This document shows, piece after piece, positions 55,029-64,000 of a stretch of DNA of 64,000 nt. Positions within the stretch are counted from its first letter, which is position 1. Each line of letters starts with the position of its first letter. The translations under genes were made by a program, and so were the position numbers. This DNA is from Mucor racemosus (taxonomy: Eukaryota > Mucoromycota > Mucoromycetes > Mucorales > Mucoraceae), in contig JAPEHQ010000005.1 of the NCBI GenBank assembly GCA_027405735.1, positions 1,426,001 through 1,490,000 on the forward strand, given 5' to 3'. Below the pieces are notes generated by a model, which was not told where the DNA came from, searched no databases, and saw nothing but the letters and a program-made list of their open reading frames with translations.

Positions 55029-56232
55029 TTCCCCATTACCAGATTTTTACCGCCCATAATTGGTGGGTTTCATCCAAGGATACACTAAACCGAGGTCAAC
55101 GTTACAAGGCAATATTATTTCACCACCAAAAGAAAAAGAATTATTAGATATACAACGCAGTAGCGGCAGAGAACCAGCCGTAGCAGGTAGATCTTGCGGC
55201 AGCATTAATAAACGACAGCCAAAAGATTTCAAACGTATATTATTTACAATGAACAAAAAATGTTATTTCAAGAAATAGAAAAATGAAATATGTATAGTGT
55301 ACTTACATATGCTTTCCCTGCAGCAGATGCTTGAATATTCAAGAGAAAAAAGGCAAGAGAATAACACACAAGATACCTCTTTTTTTATATTTTTTTATAA
55401 TGCGTCAACTAATGAAACACTCCTATATCATTGTTTATTTTACTGTTTTCTTTACTTTACTCCACAACCACCCGTACAATAGAAACCAACAAGAGTAGAA
55501 CCATTCGATTTTTCAATCAATTTGCTATTCAACAAAACTAGTTTCAGCCAATTTCATCACAAAAAGTTTCGAAAAAACCAGTTTCAAACCTTTCAAAAAG
55601 TTGGAAATTTTGATTCAAAATTATCAACGCTTCTATTGACGTTGCAGGCTTTATAGAGAGGAGAACGATTATCGGGTCATTAGTAAATAGAGATTATCTA
55701 AAAGAAGATATTTTGATAGATTTGGTAAACAAACATCTGATTACCAAATGTGAATATTAGCTTCTGAATTATTAAAAAACATCACCCACAATGTGTTTTA
55801 TAATAAGCACATACATATAAAGATGACACACTGTTTTAAATAATCCCCAGTTAATAAAAAAAAATGAATTTGCAGGAATCAGAACCAAAGCCCCGTTATT
55901 GATAGAAAAAATAATATGGTGATACTCCTTTCCCACAATTGATAATGTCTAAAATATATTCTCTGTATAAAATTACATTATATTCGGTTTTATTGGCTAC
56001 AACGCATTATAACTGACGAACTTTATTAACTTGTTTTGAAAAACTCGGAAAGCATTATACTATACTACACAAGTAAAAATGGATTTGTACTTTTTTTGTA
56101 GATACTGTACCTGGTCAAGGAAAATTTGAAATTTCAAAAGATTAAAACTTTATAATTTCCAATCTTCAAAATTGGTGCGTGCTCTCTTTTCTATAGCTAA
56201 CCTCATATTAAACACTTTTAAGCATATACCTT
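55029..56232 (-). repeat. Right arm of large inverted repeat
   Basis: Near-identical reverse complement of 47244-48442. Its outer edge at 56232 stops inside the tail of repeat family R (AGCATATACCTT), whereas the left arm is preceded by a full R copy. The right arm is therefore a duplicate that starts within R. Confidence 0.85.
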
Positions 56233-58201
56233 CCGTTCATTGAGGGTCAACAGAATTCAGTACATTGAAAACAAAGATTATAATATATCTTTTTCGTCCA
56301 GTTCTATCTAATGACAACCAAAAATGGTGCATATTTCACTAACTGGGAAACGTCCTCTAAAAAAATATATACGGTGTATTAGCAAACAGATATATAATCC
56401 TAATGCCACCATCATTATGTATCCATTTCTGTTTTAGTTTTCACTCGGAAATTGCGCTCACCACATCATATACAGCGATGTTCAAAAATATAAAAAAATT
56501 TACTTTTGATTTATTGATATCTCTACCGATTATATATATTTTTCAAACGATTGTTATAGACCGAATTAAAGATGCATATCGGAAAATTAGTGAAGTTGCA
56601 TTTAAAAGCCTGGTAAAGCTTTTCACATTTGCAATAGCCAGAAATCCCAAATTTGTCAAATGATTGGTCATTCTCAAAACTGCAGTAAACAGCATTATGT
56701 CTTTTTCAAGCTACATTTCGTACTACCTCAACTTTATTGAAATTTACAGCTTTATTTACCTTATTTTACTTGATCGTAAGCGTATTTTTGATGGAGTAAC
56801 AATACATGATGCAGAAATCTTTAAGAATCAGCCAAATGGCTAATCATTTTTATAAATTAAAAATGGAAATATGAAGACCCTTGTAGGTCTTTATTTTTAA
56901 AAATAAAAATTGTTCAGCATTTTCTTGTTTATTTGCATTATTTTACTGGATTCTAGCTACAATTTTGATCAAGTAATGATGCATTATCTCCAAATTTATA
57001 AAAATTGACTAAATGACTAATGATTTTAATCACTCCAAAAAGAAAAATTAAAGCATTTGCATTTCTGTTTTTTGGTACTACAATATGCGCAAAATGCGCC
57101 GTTTTCATTTCCACCTTTTTCTTCATTGTAGCTGCATTTTCCATGGAGTAATGACAGATAAACCATCGAAAAACATCCTCGCAAAATGGTTCAAATGACG
57201 GGAGCCACTAATATTGCTTGAAATTTGGAAGGGCGTCAATTTTGCTGGGCTATAAATCGGCCAATCATATCGTTCTTTCAAAATCTCGAAAAAAAAATTT
57301 AATATCTTGTTTCAAAAATCGACTCTCTCGGACTTTAAATGAAATCGTGCGCTTTAAGCTGTAGTCTATTTTTAAGCTATAAATGTGCAAAATACTGGAA
57401 ATTAGGAAATGTTTCCAATATTTGACAAAAAACTGCGTATTTACCGTCACCTGACCATTAAAAGGTTTTTGTAGCTCATCCAATTCTGCATTAATTTACG
57501 GTTTTAAATAAAACATTTTGCTCTCAAATTGTTTCATAAATAGAGATTTTTTGTGCACCACAGCTTTACATTTAAGCCAACTATCTTTCATCAAATCTTA
57601 ATTTGTCTATAACTTGATAAAAAATTTACATTTTTTGAAAATTTAAAAACTATCCAGTAGATACGATTGCATACAATGTGCTTAGCTATTTTTTGCGGAT
57701 CATTAGTAAATAAATTCATTCAAGAAACAAAGGTTCTTCATTTTTTAATATTTATTTTTTGCTTACAGTTACTTAAATCAATATTTGAAACCTAATTTTT
57801 TTTTGAAAAATAAATTCAAACACATTGCACTATACACGACAGCATTGATCATGTATAAGCACGACGTTTAATCATTAATTTCGGTGTCCTCCTTTCCGTA
57901 TATGCTAATTTTTACTGATTTAGGGCTCTGTCTCTAATTTCAAACTGTTTATTTAGCAACAAATCTCATTTGGGAAAAGGGTGCTCTTGGTTCGTAAAAT
58001 TTATCTAGCTAGCAAATTCATGGGATACTAAAGTTATTTAGTGCTGGTTAATGTTATAGCTGTAATATATTTTGAAACTTGCAGCCTATTCGAATCAACA
58101 TTTATTGATTGTTACAAGCATTTTTCTAATTCCTTCGATTTTTTAAAGCAGAGAAAGACAGGTTTCTTATCGAAAATGGTGGTATACTTCTTCAAAGACA
58201 G
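56233..58201. other. AT-rich non-coding region with repeat S copy 2
   Basis: No gene called. Repeat S copy 2 occupies about 57365-57570. An open frame at 56403-56663 has no recognisable features and is not supported by splice or family evidence. Confidence 0.4.
57365..57570 (+). repeat. Repeat family S, copy 2
   Basis: Resembles 25085-25290 in the same orientation (TTAGGAAATGTTTCCAA, TTTTTGTAGCTCATC, CTCAAATTGTTTCA). Non-coding. Confidence 0.6.
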
Positions 58202-59003
58202 TTGTTAATTAATGAAATCAAGATATGTTATTTGTATATTCACTGCTACATATCAAGTACAACTTCAAAGTTTAAATTTGAACCATTATTTGATTTTATA
58301 AAAATGCTCAGAATATTGAAAACAGCGCATAAAAATAGTTTAAGCAAGTACGAGTTTTCATCTCTCCATTTCCACAGCAACTTGGGGAGGCTGAACCTTT
58401 TGCAATTCTGTGGATTAGCATTACACGTACTTACCATTGAAACGAGAGCTTATTTAGATCTATATTTGGCGAGAGCTGGTAAGCTTACTGACTTTAGTAG
58501 ATGTGAACAGCAGGTAATCAACACTTTGTTCAAATTCACCGAATGCACAATGCTTTATGCCAGCTGATATTGGATATACTTGGAACATCCACCACCCATA
58601 CCTATACTCGTGTAGAGTGGCAGCTTACCTGGATCATTATTTATAAAGATCGCATTTTTGATTGCGTTCATTAAAAGGGCGTTGTAAAGTATACTGTAGG
58701 TGCACTTTAGCATTAATTTTCTCAACATGCAGTAGGTTGTTGAAGTTACACTTTGAGATCATTGTTCCCAAGGTGTGTATCTACCCTCATGTAAAGTTGG
58801 AAGCTCATAAGGTTAAAAGTCGTCGAGATGAGGTTTCTATTGTCGGTTTTTACAGCTGTAGGAAAGGAGGCTTCAGATGGCTTTTAAATAGTTTTCAAAT
58901 GTTGTCGCTTAATATTGAGTCGAATCACATAAAATCTTCCAAGGCGATGTACACCTTAATTCACCCTTCACTTTATAAGCCATTGATATCTCTCGGAAAA
59001 TAG
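58202..59003 (+). pseudogene. Possible relic of a fungal gene, function unknown
   Basis: Two open frames (58202-58567 and 58662-59003) read more like protein than neighbouring AT-rich frames, for example HSNLGRLNLLQFCGLALHVL and AGKLTDFSRCEQQVINTLF, then SRRDEVSIVGFYSCRKGGF. A stop and a frame change separate them. No domain is recognised. They may be fragments of one decayed gene or of a large transposon's cargo; chance open frames cannot be excluded. Confidence 0.25.
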
Positions 59004-59129
59004 AAATATTAATACCAGAATATAAGTGCACTGGCCAAATGTTGGCCATAATGATTCACTACGATTTACCTAAAGTAAATTGTCAAGCATTGAGCGCTTA
59101 AATTAAGGTGTTGATTTTTTGTGTTCACA

Positions 59130-60330
59130 AGGCATATCCAACTCTAGGCTGCTTTGCATTTTTTGTTTCAGCGAAAAATACTGATTTTTCGTCGAGATAA
59201 TCAAAATAATAGTTTACATTACAGCTTAATTCTATGCTAACTGGGGTTCAAAATTAATCTCAAAAATCGACCAGAAAATGATAAAAAAAACAAAATTGCT
59301 AAATGGTGCATGAACTGCAAAGTAAGTTGAAATAGCTTATTAAATAGTTTTTGTACAGTTTTAAATTCTGCATCCAGCGCAATAAAATTCAGACAAATTT
59401 GTTACATTAAATTTTGCGCAAAATGCTATTGAAATTTTGGAGGTTTTTTGGAGATACACATCACTTTTTATAGAAATGCTTCAATAATAATTTACGGAAA
59501 TAATGTGCGACAAAATTATCTATCGATTGAGCTATTGCTAAACCTTTTATCTGCATTTGTTGTAGAGAAAACAAGATTTTTGTCAATTTTTTTTTCAATT
59601 TCAGAATTTGGGATGAGGGTATATAAGGGAAAAATGGAAGCTACCTTTTTGTACATATTTTTGAGGATATCTCCACGAAAAATCAATATTTCGAAAAAGG
59701 CTAAATTGGGTCCAAGAGAGCTCAACGAGATCAATGACATGAATGCTAAAAAAATGTCGCTCAATTTAACATATGTTTTTAAATCTACTACAAAAATGTC
59801 AAAAAAATGAAATAAAAAAAAAAGTGCCCAGAATTTTTTTATACTTGAATACGTTATAGAGCGCCTCAAAACAAGTAAGTTTTATTATTAAAAAGTATTG
59901 GTATAGCTTAAACTGTTGCAAAGATATGAAGGTTCAAAGTTTTCAATTTTTACCAGTGAAATACCTGTAAAAATCTGAAACATTAGCACTGAAAAATTAA
60001 TATCAACTGCAAAAAATAGGATATTTCCGTATACTTATCTTTATGTTAGAGGTGAGCACCTCAGGTACATTGTCATATAATTTTTTCTCGATGTTATCTA
60101 ATGAAAAAAGAAAGTTGAGCAAGAATGAAAAACGAGACTCAGTTTTCAAGGAAAAAGCAGTGAGTTTTACGCGTTTTTGAGTTTTTCGTGAGATATAAAA
60201 TAAATTTAGGAACAGGTATTCTAATGTGACTAATTCATATCTGTTTAGCAGTGTCTAAGGTATATGCTTAAAAGTGTTTAGTATTAAGTTAATCATAGGA
60301 AAGATGGCACGATACGATTTGAAGATTAAA
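59130..60330 (+). repeat. Repeat family R, copy 4
   Basis: Collinear with copies 1-3 (TTTGTTTCAGCGAAAAATAC near 59160, GTTGAAATAGCTTATTAAATAG near 59323, GAATTTGGGATGAGGGTATA near 59604, CTCAGGTACATTGTCATATAA near 60060). An open frame at 59448-59810 includes ISEFGMRVYKGKME. Similarity to copy 1 may extend upstream to about 58990. Confidence 0.8.
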
Positions 60331-60602
60331 AAATTCGAATATTCTCAAATTTTATGCATGAATTCTAATGATATACATTGATAGTTTCTCAGTTTAATAC
60401 GTAATATGCTTTTAATTGAATGTTTAATTAGTTGTTAAATTAGCAAGTAGTAAAAAATGATATACAAGTGAAGCTCAATCATTTCAAGTCAAAATTTATT
60501 CAAAAGGCGAAATTGTACGCTGCATATTCTCTTAAATGTATAAACAGTTACACATGTTTTAAATAATAATATTTCTATTCGATTTATAATATAGAAATTA
60601 CA

Positions 60603-62835
60603 TTAAAATGAGGGAAATCTTGATTCGAAATCAGGATCAACATCAGGAGCTTTAGCCAAAGCGGCATCATAAGTTAATTGAGAAATGAATTCCTTCAAAT
60701 CCTTAGCAACATTTTCTCCATGTTCAAATCTAGCTCTTTCTTCGATCTTCTTTTGATCTTGATCTTGTTTTCTAATATCCAAACCAATCATACTTGTTTC
60801 CATATGAATAGTATTAAGAGCTTGTTCAATTTCCTTCAAACTATCAGAAATAGAATCGGTATATAATTTGAATTCTTCTCTCTCTTCATTGATCTTGTCA
60901 ATCTCTGCTTTGGTATTGACAGCTGATGGTGATAACGAAGAAGATGATTTTCCTGTAATTTTGCCCATACGAGCGGCCACCATGGCCTTTGCTTTGGCTT
61001 TAATACGATCACTTTCAGTGACCTCGCCATTAGGCCCAGTACCTACAATATTTAATGGTACATCAGCAGATGAAGGTGATGAGGTTGCTGCTGAAGCCTT
61101 TGCATTGACAGCTTGAATTTTCTTTTCTTTCAAATCGTTTTCTGTCTCATCGACTTGTGCCAATAAACCCTTTAATGTAACATCCAACATGTATTGAATT
61201 TCTGCCTCGAGCGATTTTTCTTGGTCTGCCAGACTAGATAGTTCTGCTGTTTTAGTAATATATGTGCTCCAAGCGTCCTGTCCTTGTTCACTACCTGTCT
61301 TGGAAATCTCTTGTTGCAATTCTTTCACTCGTTCCTTGAGACCATCAATATCTTTTTTATCAAGAGCTGATAATTCCTTGTATGGTATGGCTACACGATG
61401 AATAGCATCATTTTCTAATTGTTGAATTAGTTTCTTTTTCTCTTCAATTTCCTTTCTAAGATCAAAAACACGAGTCTGCTTTCCACGATAACCGTAACTA
61501 GAATTGGAGGGAGATGCACTTCCACTACCACTACTGCCAGTACTAAGATCTCGATTTCGAGTTCTATCTGGACCCATACGACGAGCGCTAGATACATAGC
61601 CCACTTCAATATCTTTATCCTCATCATCTTTCTTTTTAACAATACGTGATGCAGGGCTACTCATTGATCTACTTGTAGCGATAGGTGATTCAGAAGGCGT
61701 TGAACGGAAATTGTTTAAATGTCGCTTCTTGGCAATATCATCCAAAATTGACTTTTTTAATTGACTGACACTATCTGTTAAATCACGATGAGAAGGTGGA
61801 ACTAACTCTGCAGGCAATGTTTCTGGCACATTATAGCCATTCAACTTTCTATAAATCAAATGCATTGCCACCGAGAACTCATCAACATTTAATTTGCCTT
61901 GATTATTAGGATCTGATAAGTTCCAAATTTGCATAAGCACATTTTGTGGTAAACCAGATTGCGAAAAGATTTCCTTTGCTTTATCACCAGATAATGTGCC
62001 TTTCTTTTCAGTATCCCAAGCCTTGAAAATCTTGGAATACTGTTTCTTTTCTTCAACAGTGACAGCCCAAGGAATCTTGACATTCTTGGATAAACTTTCG
62101 AATCCAACAGGAGGTGTATAGTTTGTTGTATGTGGCATCATTCGATTTGTGAAATCCATATTATTACCTGCCATACCAGTGGGCATGGCAACTTGAGGTC
62201 CTCCATTCATCGGTGTCACGCCTGTCATCATAGGTTGTTGCATATATCCAGTAGGTTGCGATGGCACATAACCAGTAGGCTGTGATGGTACATAGCCTGT
62301 AGATTGTTGTGCTACAAGTGATTGTTGAGGTCCATTCTGAACTGCTACTACTGCGTTACGGATTTCATTGCGAATCTCTTCAGGTAATGAAGCTGGAATT
62401 TCACTGCCTGTCATTTTCATGGATGTAAGGTACATGGCTGTTGCAAATTCTGGAAAAGATAATTGTGGCTGATTGGTAACGTTGGAAAGGTCCCTATGCA
62501 TATAATATTAAGAAAGAATGCTTTATGTGTAAATGATTTATCATAGAATACCAAATGTGAGCAAGGTTATCGTCCCCAATATTGGACCGAGAAAGTACTT
62601 CTCTAGCAGCAGCAGCTAAATGTAAATGCAATTTTCAATAATTTTTCCATGTCTAAATGTATGAAAATATACCAGATAAAACGTTGCTTCCGCCAGCAAC
62701 TTGAGAGAATACCATTTCGTATTTGTTTTGATCAGCTTGAGCGAGGAAACTCAAACGTATTCCTACGATAAAAAATAGAATTAACTCACATTCAGTCTAC
62801 AATGTATCTATTGTACCTTTTGATGGTCCTGCCAT
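60603..62835 (-). CDS. PAN1: EH-domain endocytic scaffold, Pan1/EPS15-like
   Basis: Four exons on the minus strand: 62835-62817, 62762-62673, 62615-62552 and 62493-60603, giving 687 residues. EH domain 1 spans about residues 8-95 (FLAQADQNKYEMVFSQVAGG, HIWDLSNVTNQPQLSFPEFA). A QPTGY-type repeat region follows at about 120-150 (STGYVPSQPTGYVPSQPTGY), like the Thr-Gly repeats of Pan1 phosphorylated by Ark/Prk kinases. EH domain 2 covers about 200-295 (with IWNLSDPNNQGKLNVDEF). Coiled coils lie at about 395-500 and 590-650. Pan1 activates Arp2/3 at endocytic sites and binds NPF ligands. The protein is less than half the length of yeast Pan1 and ends DPDFESRFPSF, with no obvious WH2 or proline-rich tail. 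Confidence 0.82.
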
Positions 62836-63126
62836 ATTTTATCGTTATGAAAGAAAGAAAGAATAAAGCTTCGTATATTTTACCTCTTCTTGGTTTCTTT
62901 TTGCCTCTGGTTCGCGGGTTAATTCGTCAATTAGATTTCCAACCTATTAGAAGCTCCTTTGCTGCAACATAAAGGTGTGCAACCACTTGCTACAGACCTG
63001 TGCGGAGAACCATTGCATCACTCCCCGGTAGCTTTATTGTACATAAGATCGTATGGTATATTTCATTATAGCTTACTTTTTCTGCAAACCATTGTTGTAT
63101 AGTTAAAAGACATCGATTATTCTGTC
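62836..63126. promoter_or_regulatory. Divergent promoter of the Pan1-like and OCT1 genes
   Basis: A 291-bp region separating the two start codons. It is less AT-rich than the repeat blocks. No specific binding site is claimed. Confidence 0.5.
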
Positions 63127-64000
63127 ATGTCGATATCAACCCTTAAATCATTACCTCAATTTCGTAAAAATGTAATTAATCAAGCATCTCGCTTATTCGC
63201 TATACAATCTTGCCGTTATGCTACTCTTCGTCGAGCAAATACAGCAACCAACACAGTAGAAAATGGAAACGACAAGAATGATCACATTCGTTCCATCTTT
63301 GATGATAATGCCGCTTGGAAACATAATTTAGCATACAAAACATCCTCTACTAAGCCTGTAGGACTCTTTGAGAATCCTCACTTTAGTAATATCCATGGCA
63401 TAGATTTCGCCACAAAGCAAGCAATCCAAAGAGCTCAAATCATCGTTGAACGTATCTGTAACGCACCCGATAATGGACCCAAAGAAATGGCCAAAATCGT
63501 TAAAAATTTAGATAGATTATCAGATACTCTTTGTAGCGTAATTGATATGGCTGAATTTGTTCGTAACGCTCATCCTGATCAAATTATCATGGAAGCTGCC
63601 AACAAAGCCTATGGTGATTTATGTTCATATATGAATACATTAAACACGGATGTCCGAATTCATCAGGTAATAAAATCACAAATAGTTTGGCTTATACGTT
63701 ACTCATAGAGATTTGTTAGGTACTATCACTTGCATTAGCAGATAAATCGATTGTTTCCAAATTTACTCCTGATGAACATGCAGCAGCAATTGTATTTTTA
63801 CGAGATTTTGAGAAATCTGGCATTCATTTACCCAACCAACAAAGAGCAGAATTTGTTGATCTGTCAGACCAAATCATTCATCTTGGCCGTGAATTTATTC
63901 AAATGAATCCAAGAGCTATCAAGCAAGTAAAAATCAAGCATTCAGCATTAGGCGGCGTTAGTCCAAGTGTCATTAGATCTGTTGTTAGTAAAGATGGATA
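63127..64000 (+). CDS. OCT1: Mitochondrial intermediate peptidase (M3 family), N-terminal part
   Basis: Exon 1 is 63127-63666 and exon 2 runs from 63720 past the window end. The first about 40 residues are basic and Ser/Arg-rich without acidic residues (MSISTLKSLPQFRKNVINQA), a mitochondrial presequence. DNAAWKHNL, then GLFENPHFSN, MAKIVKNLDRLSDTLCSVID and MAEFVRNAHPD match the N-terminal region of Oct1/MIP. That enzyme removes an octapeptide from precursors after MPP cleavage in the matrix. Exon 2 adds LADKSIVSKFTPDEHAAAIV. The HEXXH zinc site lies beyond the window. The intron (63667-63719) is GT-AG, 53 bp. Confidence 0.93.

Noticed and set aside
47244..56232. Polinton/Maverick or other giant transposon with long terminal repeats
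   Set aside because: No polymerase, integrase, capsid or other expected gene lies between the arms; the interior is repeat family A plus solo LTRs, and the right arm starts inside repeat R.
59448..59810. A conserved gene in repeat R (frame with EFGMRVYKG)
   Set aside because: The four copies break the frame at different places and similarity is as high outside the frame, so conservation is at the DNA level only.

Overview
The window is nuclear DNA from an AT-rich filamentous fungus, most likely an early-diverging one of the Mucoromycota/Mucorales type. The basis is short introns (about 50-110 bp) with GTAAGT-type donors, compact housekeeping genes with fungal best-fit products, and a mobile-element set (IS630-like, Tc1, pogo, Merlin, LINE, many small LTRs) of the kind seen in that group. 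The genus cannot be fixed from sequence alone.

There are three gene islands. Island 1 (1-2815) has the end of an ETFRF1/LYRM5-type LYR protein gene (minus) and an intronless CTP synthase (plus). Island 2 (13479-22337) has an 11-exon gene fusing a degenerate Ras-like GTPase domain to a RasGEF (minus), proteasome subunit alpha-2 (minus) and an importin-beta of the Kap123/importin-4 type (plus). The last two diverge from a 328-bp shared promoter holding a PACE-like site. Island 3 (37533-45811) has an anion:cation-symporter-type MFS permease (plus), release factor eRF1 (minus), a TPR plus metallo-beta-lactamase fusion (minus) and an unrecognised coiled-coil protein (plus). At the right edge a Pan1-like EH-domain endocytic protein (minus) diverges from a mitochondrial intermediate peptidase gene that runs off the window.

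Between the islands lie mobile elements. At 3.8-8.6 kb an intact, less AT-rich two-ORF LINE sits against the 5' end of a tRNA-Ala gene and is flanked by a 15-bp direct repeat made of that tRNA's own first bases. At 11.2-12.7 kb a dead IS630-like transposase is split by a 662-bp solo LTR. From 22.8 to 37.5 kb and 46.1 to 60.4 kb two dispersed non-coding repeat families dominate: family R (about 1.1 kb, four copies, all same orientation) and family A (about 3 kb core, three copies). Comparing the A copies gives empty sites that date and delimit later insertions: a Tc1 element with 214-bp terminal repeats, an apparently intact Merlin/IS1016-type element with an 8-bp target duplication, and five solo LTRs with exact 5-bp target duplications. 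Two A copies lie head to tail inside a large inverted repeat with near-identical 1.2-kb arms (47.24-48.44 and 55.03-56.23 kb).

No CRISPR, rRNA, full-length LTR retrotransposon or virus-like gene was seen. Exon boundaries are manual calls from reading frame, splice consensus and family conservation. No alignment or database search was run, so family names rest on recognition of motifs.
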